Below, one piece after another: positions 11,640-23,520 of a stretch of 64,000 nucleotides of DNA. Position numbers and translations under genes: made by a program. Position 1 is the stretch's first letter; the number at the start of each line of letters is the position of its first letter. This DNA comes from Chrysaora quinquecirrha (taxonomy: Eukaryota > Cnidaria > Scyphozoa > Semaeostomeae > Pelagiidae): contig JACTAT010000008.1 in the NCBI GenBank assembly GCA_014526335.1, positions 274,111 through 338,110 on the forward strand, written 5' to 3'. The notes under the pieces were generated by a model. The model saw only the letters and a program-made list of their open reading frames with translations. It had not been told where the DNA came from and did no database searches.

Positions 11640-12400
11640 CTAAGGAAAACGATGAGCAACGGAACTGCAGAGAATGAACAAAAACAAGACTGAGGAACAG
11701 GACCATAGTACGGAACTGAAGACCACGAATAATTTCCGGACTAAGGAACATAAACAATAACATGACTGGGGAACAGGACCAAGGAACGGGACTGAAGACC
11801 ATGAACAATTTCAGGACTAAGGAACATGAGAAATAATAAGACTGACAAACAGGACCCAGAAACGGGACTGAAGACCATGAATAATTTCAGGGCTAAGGAC
11901 CATGAACAATAGGAAGACCGAGGAACAAGACCGAGGAATGGAACTGAAGAACATTCAGGACTAGGGAACAGGATAAAGGAACGGGACTGAAGACCATGAA
12001 CAATTTCAGGACTAAGGAACATGAGCAATAATAAGACTGACCAACAGGACCAAGAAACGGGACTGAAGACCATGAAAAATTTCAGGACTAAGGAGCACGA
12101 ACAATAACAAGACTGAGGAACAACACCAAGGAATGGAACTGAAGACCATTTCAGGACTAAGGAACAGGAAAAAGGAACGGGACTGAAGACCATGAGTAAT
12201 TCCAGGACTAAGGAACAGGATAAAGGAAATCGGGACTGAAGACTATGAATAATTTCGGGATTAAGAAACTTGAACAATAACAAGACTAAGGAACAGGAAC
12301 AAGGAATGGGATCGAAGATCTGAACAATAACAAGACTGAGGAACAGGACCAAGGAGTGGGACTGAAGACGATTGATTATGTAAGGACTAAGGGACAGACT
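11640..12400. repeat. degenerate minisatellite, GACTGAAGACCATGAA family
   Basis: Repeated words GGGACTGAAGACCATGAA, TTTCAGGACTAAGGAAC and CAAGACTGAGGAACAGGACC recur many times in the same order with variable spacing. It belongs to a family seen again at 16440-17060 and more weakly at 43560-43740. Long frames read across it have repetitive residues and are not genes. Confidence 0.75.
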
Positions 12401-12559
12401 ATAGAGAAAGAAAACTGCTGTACACGGACTAATTTGAAACTTTGGAACATCATTGTGGACTAGAACCTTGCACTAAAACAGAGGAACGGAACTGGGATTG
12501 GCACCAGGAAAAGGGACCCTGCACTAGGACCAAGGACAAATACTAAAGATTATAAACTA

Positions 12560-12690
12560 GGAGCTAAGTGGAGAGGCAGAGGTCATTGAGGCGGAGGTCC
12601 TTGAGGCGGAGGTCTTTGAGGCAGAGGTTTTTGAGGCGGAGGTCTTACGAGGCGGTGGTCTTAGACGGGCAAGGGCTAGTCTCTTATAAC
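12560..12690. repeat. GAGGCGGAGGTC 15-bp tandem repeat and conserved tail
   Basis: About six 15-base units of GAGGCGGAGGTC plus TTT/CTT, followed by GGGCAAGGGCTAGTC and a near ATGCATGA end. The same unit plus tail recurs at 17275-17345 and in decayed form near 16985-17050, so the minisatellite and tail form a dispersed family. Confidence 0.65.
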
Positions 12691-12909
12691 TAATGCATGA
12701 AGAGGATTATCGCACCTTTTTTGTCCCAGTCGTTTCGGAAAGGCCATACGAGATATAGATGTGCCGTTTTTGCAAGATTCTGCTGCCCGTGGGGTAGGCG
12801 AATTAAGTTTGCTTCGTTCTCCCCTATCTTCTGCAGACGCTGGGGTAAGTGGGGCTAACCCTTCCCCTTGATCTGTGTCACTGGTGCCAATTTGAACAAT
12901 CGCCTGGCA

Positions 12910-14510
12910 TGTACACATTTCGATCGCGCGGGAAACCAAACTCGCATCAAAATTTATTTCGATTTTTCATTTTTTCGTTTCCGAAAAAGTTCTTCTTAAT
13001 AAATGATTCAAAATTAGATTTAATTTACCAGTTCTGGATCCAAAAAGAGGGGTTTTGGTTTTCTGTTTAGTCATGCGAAAATAATTTCTGTTTTTCTCTT
13101 GCAATTTCATGGGACTGTTGACAGGTGAATTACATTTTGCAAGAGTACAACAATGTAAGCGCGCTGTGTTGACCGTGACGCTTGGCATGACTTCCGCGTA
13201 CTTGGCAAATACTTTCTTTATTTTGACGGAAGCTTGGTTGAGGTATTTTCAGTAATTCGTTTTGTTGTTTTACTTTTGCAATCAACTGTACAGTACATTA
13301 CATTACTGACTGGTGACTCTGCCTTATCGAAGTCAAAGGTTACAGCAATGCTTACTCAAGACTCAAGCACCATCGATCTTTGTTAGCATGCAGTGCAGGT
13401 ACGTTCTCTTTTCCAATAAATCGAAATGATTGTGATTTCAAAAGGCTTCAATTAAAATTTGCTTCAAAAAGCAAATTGTTTTCATCGGGAATGATTTAGC
13501 CTAAATTTCTCCGTTATAGAATAACCTTTCACTCACTGTTTGTTTCAGGAAATAAAATTACTTATATTATTTTTCCACTGACACATACGTCTGGCTGTTG
13601 AAAGTGGATTTCGTTTTGTTTACGGAGGTCGGGGTATAAGGGCCGATGCACAGGAGCACTGAAACTTTCTTAAAACAGCAGGCAACATTCCTCTAAATTC
13701 TAAATTCCTCAGTTTCCTTCTTACTTTTGAAATGGATATGTAGCAGCAGATTCCAATTACAGTAATTTCTGTTGACATTACTGTTGATTATTTTGGATCC
13801 AAACAACTTCAATGGAAAAATCACTGGCCGAAAAAGCTAAAGAAATTTCTATCAAAACAAAATGATTCCCGTGAAAATTTGTACCGCATTTGCAAAAAAT
13901 TCAGAGATAGGTTTTAAAGACCTTGGAAATCTTTGATTAATTCATTTTGATATATTTCATGGGTTAAACACCCGTTTTCCGTTTCTGGGTAGCAACCAAA
14001 TGGGAAAAAAGGCAAAAAGAGCATTATTCGTTGCTGTTTCCATTGCGTTTTACTAAGTTTTTCATTTCATTTAATGACGTTCATGACAACCTATCACCTC
14101 CAGGAATCAGATAAATATTATTTTTATCAAAACGCACGATTTCCTATTGCAAATCTAGGAATCTTGAATGAAAACATGCCTCCGAAGGTCCACGATTCCA
14201 TGGTAGACGAGAGAGTGAGGGGAGCGTTAGTCCCTGATGACAGAAACCGCGAAGAAAACAATCGACTTGTGAAAATCAAGGACCTTCCAGAGGTCCTCAA
14301 TTTTATTAGTTGGTCCTTTTCATCCGTTCTTGAGAACGTTCTCGAGAAAATCGACCAAAATCGACCATGCACACGGCGCAGCGAGGTGTAAACTCGCTAA
14401 ATGCCTAGAAGAATGTAAGAAAGTTGCCCGTGTGCATCGGCCCTAACTCTGTGCAATTGCCCTTTGCATGACATCCGCCTCTCACAAAAATAGTATGGCC
14501 ATTTCTATTT
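12910..14510. other. spacer, no recognised gene
   Basis: AT-rich sequence without domain-bearing frames. An open frame at 14074-14391 (105 codons, plus) is not recognised and has an antisense frame of similar length, so I leave it unassigned. Confidence 0.3.
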
Positions 14511-14532
14511 GGTTTTAGTATGGCTATTTCTA

Positions 14533-14690
14533 AAAGCAGGAACGGGGAATATTGCGGGGAATCACGGGGAATCGCGGGGAATCTCGAGGAATCACGGGGA
14601 ATCGCGGGGAATCACGGGGAATCTCGAGGAATCACGGGGAATCACGTGGAATCGCGGGGAATTTGGGGGAAATCACGTGGAAATATCTTG
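14533..14690 (+). repeat. GGGGAATCNC 10-bp microsatellite, left arm
   Basis: Runs of GGGGAATCACG, GGGGAATCGCG and GAGGAATCTCG variants. Its inverted counterpart is at 15870-16105. Copy number differs between the arms. Confidence 0.85.
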
Positions 14691-15869
14691 GAATACCAGG
14701 GGATTTAGAGCATTCGAAGCGCTTAAACCTAGAAGTCACACAGAACTCTCGAGCTTTAGCTCCTTATATACAATTTTCAATGAAATACATAAGGCTCTGT
14801 TGACATGCTGTACGGCTGATCAGCAGAGTGATCTTTCAAGTTACTACCAAATATTAAGAAATGAACAGCGAAAAACATACTGTAAACATAACGAATATTT
14901 ATATCTTCGATTTAATTAATACAATTATTCGAACTTTTCATACGAGGTAATTGGCCTAAATACATATTGAAAAAGTGATAGAAGGCTGTTTTGAAACTTT
15001 AGAAGCTAGAGTAATTCTTCTGAATTGTAGAAAAATAAGAATTTAATGAAACGTAAACATCAGAGAAGATCATGCATATTACCTGAATTCCAAGTGTTGT
15101 CTTTGCTGACTAAAATTGGGCAAAAAATTAAGAAACTAGGCCAAGGGCCAGGTTTCTTATAAAAAGAAGAAATCGTCAAAATTCGTCAAAATCGTCAAAA
15201 TACAAAATTCTCATTCTGCTCCCTCACTCTTGGGCATTTAAAAAATGAGGCAGCCATTTGTGATAATATCACAAGCGAACCGCATCAAGTGACGGCAGTC
15301 AAAACCCAAGAAAATTGACTTTTCTCAATTTAATTCATTGTCATATTTGCTCAAAAATAGTTGCAGTTTATTAGTGCTAAATACATCCTTACAAATAGCC
15401 ACAATGACCTTACATGCCCCCTTGGTCAGCAAAGACAACACTTGGAATTCAGGTAATATGCATGATCTTCTCTGATGTTTACGTTTCATTAAATTCTTAT
15501 TTTTCTACAATTCAGAAGAATTACTCTAGCTTCTAAAGTTTCAAAACAGCCTTCTATGACTTTTTCAATATGTATTTAGGCCAATTACCTCATATGAAAA
15601 GTTCGAATAATTGTATTAATCAAATCGAAGATATAAATATTCGTTATGTTTACAGTATCTTTTTCGCTGTTCATTTATTAATTTTTGGTAGTAACTTGAA
15701 AGATCACTCTGCTGATCAACCGTACAGCATGTCAACAGAGCCTTATGTATTTCATTGAAAATTGTATATAAGAAGCTAAAGCTCGAGAGTTCTGTGTGAC
15801 TTCTAGGTTTAAGCACTTCGAATGCTCTAAATCCCCTGGTATTCCAAGATATGTCCACGTGATTTCCGA

Positions 15870-16105
15870 AATTCCCGAGATTCCCCGCGATTCCCGTGAT
15901 TCCTCGAGATTCCCGTGATTCCCTGCGATTCCCCGCGATTCCCGTTATTCCTCACGATTCCCCGCGATTCCCCGTGATTCCTTGAGATTCCCCGTGATTC
16001 CCCGTGATTCCTCACGATTCCCCGTGATTTCCCGTGATTCCTCGAGATTCCCCGTGATTCCCGGCGATTCCCCGCGATTTCCCGTGATTCCCCGCAATAT
16101 TCCCC
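15870..16105 (-). repeat. GATTCCCCGN 10-bp microsatellite, right arm
   Basis: Inverted counterpart of the 14533-14690 array, about 80 bp longer, with unit variants GTGATTCCCC, GCGATTCCCC and GAGATTCCTC. Confidence 0.85.
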
Positions 16106-16439
16106 GTTCCTGCTTTTAGAATTAGCCAAAATAGTATACTGATTCTGTTTCGATGTTTTTTCCTCCATGATTTCACTGTACTTCAACTTACTGAGCAAAG
16201 AATTCTGCTAAGTTTATAACAAAAAAATTAATTCCTTTGGCCACCGCTTGAAGTTTACATCTTAATATTAAAATATAAATTTCTGTGACATGAGATCTAG
16301 GTAAAAGTTTTACTTATACTCTGTATAATAGTCATAAATTGGTTTCCGTCACCTTACTTGAAAAAAACATAAATTTTAGGCTTTTAAAATGTATTCTTTA
16401 AAGTTGTAGTTTGTTTACATCTGTCTATGGTCAGTCAGC

Positions 16440-17360
16440 AGCATTTTCGAAAGCGCTCTGACAGACAGAACAGCATGAATTAAGAACGTTTTTAAAACTT
16501 GGACCAAGGCATCCCATTGAGGGGCATGCTGTGGAACAGGCGGAACATGAATAATGAAGACTCTCAGGAACAAGACTTAAGAATAGGACAGGACTGAGGA
16601 GCATAAACAATAACACAACTAAGGGAAAGGACCTTGAAATAGGATTCAGGAGCAAATTCAGATTAAATAAAGATTAACATTAAGTGTAACTTGATAAGTG
16701 TAACTAAGATTAAGAAAACTGTCATAGACTGAGCACCTTGGAAAAAGACCAAGGAACAGTTCCTTCACCGGGAGTAAAGGGACCCTTGACAGGGAGCAGA
16801 AACAGGACCAATTATTATGGACTAAGGAACCTAGATTAATACCAAGGAACAGGACCCTGGACTAGGACCAACAAAAAGGACCTAGGACTAGAATAAAGGA
16901 AATAAGTAGAAAATTGATCTGCAGGCAGCAGTATAGACGAAGGCCATGCAATGACTTACAACTTGAATGCACAGACCTTTAAGATAGAGGTTCTTATGAT
17001 GCAAGGGTTGTCACCAGGCCGTGGTCAGAGACTGGCAAGGGCTATCTCATACCCTAGACAGGTAGTAGAAACAGGACCCATTTTGGCTTAAAGATCATGA
17101 ACTAATACCAAGGAAAATAACATTTAGAGGGAATGGGGAACAGGACCCTGAGCTAGGGTCAAAAAAAGACCTAGGACCAGAATAAAGGATCTAAGTAAAA
17201 GTTACGTCTGCAAACAGAAGTACAAGTAAGGACCATGGAATCACTTCTCTTAACAACTTGAATGCACAGACCTTATAAGGCGGAGGTTGTTATGAGGCGG
17301 AGGCTGTCACGAGGCGGTGGTCAGAGAAGGGCAAGAGCTAGTCAAAGTTAATGTATGCTA
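16440..17360. repeat. dispersed GGACTGAGGA / GAGGCGG repeat family, two units
   Basis: Two consecutive decayed units, about 16440-17060 and 17061-17360. Each has AAGGAACAGGACC-type words, then GGACCTAGGACTAGAATAAAGGA-like text, a GCACAGACCTT word and a tail GGCGGTGGTCAGAG..GGCAAG. Related to 11640-12690. Confidence 0.55.
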
Positions 17361-17700
17361 AACAAGAAAAGAGTTAAATAACAAAACCCACCTGCTCAAG
17401 TGGTTGTGCTTTTTGATTTGACTGAAACAAAACAACACAATAGTTCACCTTCACGTTTGTCATCAAAGCAAACAACAACAAAATTAACAAAAATCGTCCT
17501 AAACCCGGAAAATATGGCAGTGACATATATTAAATCATGTTAGCTTTGATATTTTGTAGATATCCCCAACAAATTAAAGAGTACCCCCAACTGCTCGACG
17601 GAAATTGGTCAAGATGGGCACAAGATACATGCTGTAAATAATGCATTGCCTTGATCTTTGTTTCAGCAGCTCAACAGCTTCAACAGCTATTTCCAGTGAA

Positions 17701-17790
17701 GGTGCTGTGGCGTCCTGGTGTAATCCAGCTAACTCGTGGTGTCAGAAGCGAGGTCAGCGTTCGAGCCCAGCCACGGTAGCGTCACGGCCA
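17701..17790 (+). repeat. tRNA-like SINE head (degenerate)
   Basis: GCGTTCGAGCCC (17757-17768) fits a B box, with a weaker A-box-like TGGCGTCCTGGTG (17708-17720). GCTGTGGC and GCCACGGTAGC flank them and could pair. It is probably a SINE head; it is not a full tRNA by eye. Confidence 0.4.
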
Positions 17791-17840
17791 GGGTCGAGGT
17801 CTCGATTAGTTAACCTACTACCGAGATCCTAGCAACTTGC

Positions 17841-19840
17841 GCTAAAACACCATTTCACCTTTCAACGTTTCTAGCAGTAGCAGAACATCAGTTTTCCTTG
17901 CCGATAAAAGAATATTTTTCGAAGGATTTTTCAAACCAGCTATTTCCAATTTTTAACAGCCTACATCCAGTTTTCAAAACAATGAAGAGCAGAAAAGACA
18001 ATATTAGAAAAGGCACTGTCTACATACCAATAATGAATAGTTTTTGAGTACTACAAAACATCAAAACTGCTATTAGCAGTGGAAACATTTTTGGGCATAA
18101 TTAAAAGCTGTTTCGTCTGACACTCCCCAGAGTATAAACGTTAGAAACAGACCGAAACACTTGAAAAAGACGGAATTCACACCCAGATGCGCACTGAAAT
18201 GCACCCATCAGAAAGTACAGCTGAATCGGCGTTATGTTTTAAACACTCGGGGCATTTTTTAAAATACTAAGTGGTGGGGCAATCGCCCCTCCAGCCCCCT
18301 CTGGCTACCCCAGTACTCATCGTTGAAAACCTGGTTTTGCCCCACCAGTGATGGATCCCTGTTTGGTAGGGAATTTTTGTGAAACAATCATCTATTCAGG
18401 TAGAAGGAATGAATCCGGTACATTCTATTTTAGTTAAAAGAACTCGTTACCAAAGAACTTAGTTTTCAAATCTCTCTCCCCTTGCTCATTATCCCTTATA
18501 GACAGGGAATAACTTATAACCATCTAGCAAACTGGGTGACCCAAATTTTAAAAGGAACTCCATTTCTATGGTGTTTAGCAGTTAATTAAGCTTGACTAAC
18601 ATGATGAAATTCCTTATTTTTGAAAACTGGCTACTTTTTCTTGAAAGAGCTCGTCTTACTGAGTAAAGCCTTGTATTACACCAATATTATTTGACTCACG
18701 AAATTTCTGTAAAAACCGTTTTAAATTAGGGTGGCGTCATCAAAAAGGCTGTCATGGCTGTCTGCGGGCTGCATGTTTTATGCTCTAAACCATTGGCAAT
18801 GGAATATTTGGCATGAAAAACGGCTTTCTTGGGTATTTCAATAAGCCGTGAAACACGAGGGGGGGATAAATTCAAAATTTGTTGCAATTTAATCTAAACA
18901 GGGGAATATTTGAGCCCAGTCCCTTGAAGATAGTTCATTATGACTGTATAGCCGAAAAAAATTCGGTTCTAGTAGTAGTTTGAAAAACTGAATGAGATAC
19001 ACAGTAGATCACCCTTATACCTTCGAAAATGTTCTAACAAAATCCCGGGGGACTACTTGAGTTAAACCAGACGGGGCTGCGCACTCCAAGAAATGATTTT
19101 TCGACCCTGCTCTATAATATCTCCTCTAAAAACCTCATCCGGGAAAAAAATCGGCCGGCCAATAAACAGTCCCCTTGCAACAGCAAAATAAAATCTTTTT
19201 TGTAGAAAACAAAACAATAACTAAAACCAATCGTCAAGCTAAAAACTTCGAAGTTTCTTAATTAGAATGGCATCCAATGTAGCCTTTGGACTTGTTAGCG
19301 CTGTAGAGATCTCACTTGAGGTTAGCATACATACTTTTTCCTCTTCTTCTTGATGGCTTGATTAAGGCGCTTGCCATACTGTAAGGTAGCGTTACTTCAA
19401 GGACTATAATTACCTTTATTCATTTTATCTATATACTAATCTACCAAATCAGGTCGATACGTTCGCTTTAAAGGCTTCAGATGCATATCTTAGAGTACTC
19501 TACTTTTGCCTGTCTTGTATTCTGCCTTTTGGCTTTCTTCAGTTGGGGAATGTTTCCTTATCGTACAGTTAGTAGATGGTTGATGATGGATGAGGACTTC
19601 TGTGCTGAACTGAGGGCCTAAATCGCTACACTTAGGCTCCGTTCAAGAAGAAAACAGGGATGCTTGATGGCACATCTTTGATGGGAATGACCATGGCCCA
19701 TAACTTAATGGACGGTCGAAGATTGGGAAAGTGGACAGAAGGACATGCGAAAAATCCTGTCATGAAGTTTCAAAGGCTGAACTTTACAGCACGTTCTGTA
19801 CGAATGTGTTTACTCGAAGTCGAATTTGGGACGCTACTGA
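17841..19840. other. spacer, no recognised gene
   Basis: No domain-bearing frame. The 73-codon frame at 19660-19881 is unrecognised and I do not call it a gene. Confidence 0.3.
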
Positions 19841-19846
19841 ACAATA

Positions 19847-20751
19847 TGTGTGATAAGCTGTTGTTAGTAGTATTGTTTTAATTACGCAGTAATCTTAATT
19901 AGTTAACACAACAATCGGCGATTCCCTTTGTAGAAATGTATATAAGTGGGATTTCGCTCATTGTTACTTAGTTCTAGTTATCACGAGGCTAAAAGACCCG
20001 CGAAGTCAAGGCAAAGATAAAGTAAAGATAGAGAACTCTACTCAACGTTTATAGGTCGTGAGTACCTTTGATTATATGCGTATTAAGGGCGCATAGGATA
20101 TTTAGATAGATACATTTGGTATCTGAGGAGTTTATTCCTGTAGGATCAGCGACGCTAGATCTACAGTGTGTTATTCATTGAGTATTTGTAGTTAAGAGTT
20201 ACTACATTGAATGTTATCGTTGAGTATTATAAAATATTGGTATTTAACTAATATTAATTTGTGAATATTGTATTGAAGCAATATTTGTATTCTTACTGAA
20301 GTTAAGTAAGTAAGTAAGTAAGTAAGTAAGCAAGGTCGTTTACATACGCAATAGGTTACTTAAGAGTTCTTAAGTAGCGCTTCAAGTTGCATAAGTTTGC
20401 TTGTAACTTGTAGAACCCTCCGTAGTCTAGGCGTAAACCCTTTTGGTCCTTGGGTCCGTTAGGTAGTCAGAGCATTCGCAATCGGAAGCATCTTAAAGTA
20501 TTTTTAGAGTATTTTTAACTTTATTTAGTTACGTGTATATAGTATTTCGTTATTGTTGAGACATTATTGGTGAGCCTTTTGCCCACAAAATTTGGTTATC
20601 GATCTTTCTTGTCTTTTCTCACGCGAGGATAGGGTTTGCGAAGGGAGTTTCCGACCTCGCGCCTAGGTTAGATATTTATTATCATTTGTTTAGTACAGTC
20701 CCCTTTATTAGGCTATTGGACAAAGTGTCAAACCCCGTTAGATTCCCGACA
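19847..20751 (+). repeat. possible solo LTR (tentative)
   Basis: The segment starts TGTG and ends CCCGACA, has a TATATAAG box at 19939-19946 followed by a TCATTGTTACTTAG start-like region, and carries no coding. I could not find a matching target duplication, so the boundaries and the LTR call are weak. A (TAAG)n run lies inside at 20302-20330. Confidence 0.25.
20302..20330. repeat. (TAAG)n microsatellite
   Basis: About seven perfect TAAG units. Confidence 0.9.
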
Positions 20752-20837
20752 CTTCAGCGACTTCGTCATCCCTCCCCTCATATGGAGCAAAATTATGTTG
20801 CCCGCAAGCAAAGATAATGCTTTACCTTTTCCTCACT

Positions 20838-21200
20838 GGCGATACTTTCTGAGCGTGGAGTCCTTCGTGGCCTCTATATACGCTGGGATTCCTTTAGTCC
20901 AAAACAAAGGAAAATTAACCTCATCAACACTCTAGTTCATCGAGCACTTATGATTTGCTCTAAAACTCGGCTTGATTCAGAATTGGACAAAACAAAGTCT
21001 ATTCTTATTGAAAACGGCTACCTCGAGGATGTACTTCAAATTGTTTTCGCAAGAAGATCGCAAGTTTCTCGGCTGATAAAAAGTATGGTCTGCAAAAGTG
21101 CACTGTTTACCTAAAATGCCTTGGATTGGAAGTGCTTCATCGCGATTCGAGAATAAAGTAAAAATGACAATTACTGAGTACTTCGCTACTCCAATCCTAG
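20838..21200 (+). pseudogene. Penelope-like element fragment, RT C-terminal/connector region
   Basis: An uninterrupted plus frame from 20838 to about 21113 reads LYIRWDSFSPKQRKINLI, then LVHRALMICSKTRL, ELDKTKSIL and NGYLEDV. These are characteristic of the region after the reverse transcriptase fingers and palm in Penelope-like elements. A frameshift near 21115 leads to PWIGSASSRFENKV, the next expected block, and then a stop at about 21202. The RT core upstream and the GIY-YIG domain downstream are missing. Truncated and dead. Confidence 0.7.
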
Positions 21201-21202
21201 GC

Positions 21203-21770
21203 TAGTTTTAAACACTCGGAAAGTTAAGGATTGAGATTATAGAATTAGGAGATAGATAAAACAGCATGCCCCTACTAATAATCGTCAGCATAAGTTTCGG
21301 CAAAGAGAGCAACCTCTCCGTGAGTGCAAGCAAAAACCTATGGCCTCAAACATGATTCGGTGATATGACAGCACTTGCTCGATAACCCTAATTGTACAGA
21401 AAATTACAGCCAGGATCGTTTAAAAATCATTGGAAAAGCTAGATCTATACAGCGGTTCTGTAAAAATTTAATTATACTGTCAGTTACGGCAAGTCTTTTA
21501 TGTTGTGCAATTAATTACTTACTTCAGGCAGGAAGACGTTGAAAATTTTATTACCTGGAAATTTGGTATAGGTGATGTCAATCCCTCTTCAGAATAATGG
21601 AGATATTCATGAATTTGCATAACCAGACAGATGGCACAGAAGCCGATGATTGTAATTTTGATTTTCCAGGTCATTTTCCTAAAAGGCAATAAGTAAACGC
21701 TAACACTATGATACTTTTGATAAATTTGGATAATAGTTCTATAGCAGGAGTTGCTTCACAATTACTACAG
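21203..21770. other. spacer, nothing recognised
   Basis: AT-rich, with no motif-bearing frame or clear repeat. Confidence 0.3.
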
Positions 21771-21781
21771 CCATTACCACT

Positions 21782-21872
21782 ACCACTACGTCAACGACGC
21801 CGATGACCACGACGACGAGGACCACGACAACGACCACAACGATGACGACGACCACTACCACCACCACAACCA
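21782..21872. repeat. ACG/ACC trinucleotide microsatellite
   Basis: Imperfect ACGACGACC/ACCACAACG runs. They open short Thr-rich (plus) and Gly/Arg-rich (minus) frames that are artefacts. Confidence 0.85.
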
Positions 21873-22144
21873 ACATAAATAGACAAAAGAGATGGAGTCT
21901 TTACATGCAAGCGATTTATCACATTCTTAATCCGAGGAGAGCTCTTCTGAAGAAAATGAACACCCATATCCTTCACACAATGAATTTGGGCTACTAGCTC
22001 AGGATTAATTCTCTTTCTTCTGAATTCAGTCTGTTACACTGCCGTCGACATTATTGTGAGAATTTGTGTTCTGATACAAAAAACTGTCAAGAACACGACT
22101 TATTGCCCCTTGACGGAGTTATGACACTATGAATGGGACGGTCT

Positions 22145-22728
22145 ACTTTAAGATCCAAAGATCCCAAGATTCAAGATCCAAAGATCCATCATTGGAATTT
22201 AAGATCCATCATCAGAATATAAGATCCATCATTGGAATTTAAGATCCAGCCTTTAGAATTTAAGATCTATCATTGGAATTTAAGATCCAGACTTTGGATT
22301 TCAAGATCCATCAATGGAATTTAAGATCCAGGCTTTGGAATTTAAGATCCATCATTGGAATTTAAGATCCAGCCTTTAGAATTTAAGATCCATCATTGGA
22401 ATTTAAGACCCTGGCTCTAGAATTTAAGATCTATCATTGGAATTTAAGATCCAGACTTCGGAATTCAAGATCTATCATTGGAATTTAAGATCCAGGGTTT
22501 GGAATTAAGATCCATCATTGGAATTTAAGATCCATCATTGGAATTTAAGATCCAGACTTTGGAATTCAAAATCCATCAATGGAATTTAAGATCCATCATT
22601 GGAATTTAAGATCCAGCCTTTAGAATTTAAGATCCATTAATGGAATTTAAGATCCAGGATTTGAAATTTAAGATCCATCATTGGAACTTCAGATCCAGCC
22701 TTAAGAATTTAAGATCCATCAATGGAAT
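22145..22728 (+). repeat. AAGATCCATCATTGGAATTT minisatellite
   Basis: About 28 units near 20-21 bp, alternating roughly between AAGATCCATCATTGGAATTT and AAGATCCAGCCTTTAGAATTT forms, giving a higher-order period near 41 bp. A shorter GATCCGAGATATTAA relative occurs at 43738-43865. Confidence 0.9.
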
Positions 22729-22734
22729 TTATAC

Positions 22735-23520
22735 CAAAAAAGCTGGGACTAAAACTGGGAAAGCTAGGATTTCCTAGGATTTTTCCAGTTTGCCCAGCTT
22801 TCTTCCTAGCTCAATTTTTGATGACAAATAGTTTAACCCAGCTTTGTGGGAAAGCTAGGAACTATTTGACCAGCTTTCTAGGAAAACTGGGAGTCTCATC
22901 AGACGTGCCGAAATCTAGCGATGACTTTTCCCAGCTTTTCGGGGAAGCTAGGACTTTGAGCAGTGATTTCCAATAAAAATGTCCATGTCTTGGATTTACC
23001 CAGCATTTTTGACTCGCGGAACGTGAGGGATATGGATGGGGAGCATTTCGTGTTTCGTGTCATCCAATTCGCCATTGTTTGATTGTTCGTGATGATGCAT
23101 TGCGCAAAGTATTGTTTTTCTATTTTATTCTATTGTAATGCAAGAAATCGATTGTTCTTTCCCGTACAGAAAAAGCCGGGGAAAAAGCTGAGAAAGCTAG
23201 GAAATCCCGGGATTTTCCTGGGATTCCCAGCTTTTTTCAGGTTTTCAAATAAAAAGTTGGGAATCCTTTGTCTGGGAAAGCTGGGATAGTAGCCCAGCTA
23301 TGCTGGGAAAGCTTGGGATGGGTTCAAAGTTTCGCAGGGTAGTGAGATTCTCGTTCTGGGAAAGCTGGGGGAACTGGGACGCTGACCCAAAAAAGCTGGG
23401 GAAGAAGGGGATGAACGATTAAAAAGATCGATCAATTTCACACTTTCCTTTTCTTACAATAAAAAAAAACTTGATTCTGGCCTAGAAAAGCTGTGGAAGC
23501 TGGGAAAGATGCCACAGAAA
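22735..23520. repeat. AAAGCTGGG / CCCAGCTTT low-complexity repeat
   Basis: The word AAAGCTGGG or AAAGCTAGG and its complement occur more than a dozen times on both strands. The same words build 60240-60600 and pieces near 33610-33740 and 51490-51640. Confidence 0.7.

Larger units (their letters stand above)
14521..16128. mobile_element. foldback element with long inverted arms
   Basis: Arms 14521-15110 and 15425-16128 are inverted copies, separated by a 314-bp loop. Each arm starts with TGGCTA-TTCTAAAAGCAGG, passes through an array of 10-base GGGGAATCRC units and continues through about 400 bp of unique sequence of high identity. No transposase is present. This is a non-autonomous foldback. 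The array is longer in the right arm. Confidence 0.8.

Noticed and set aside
11560..12352. Long Ser/Leu/Val-rich ORFs on the minus strand
   Set aside because: Translation of a degenerate minisatellite; repetitive composition only.
22145..22728. CRISPR-like array
   Set aside because: Units are contiguous and diverged with no spacers; eukaryotic minisatellite.
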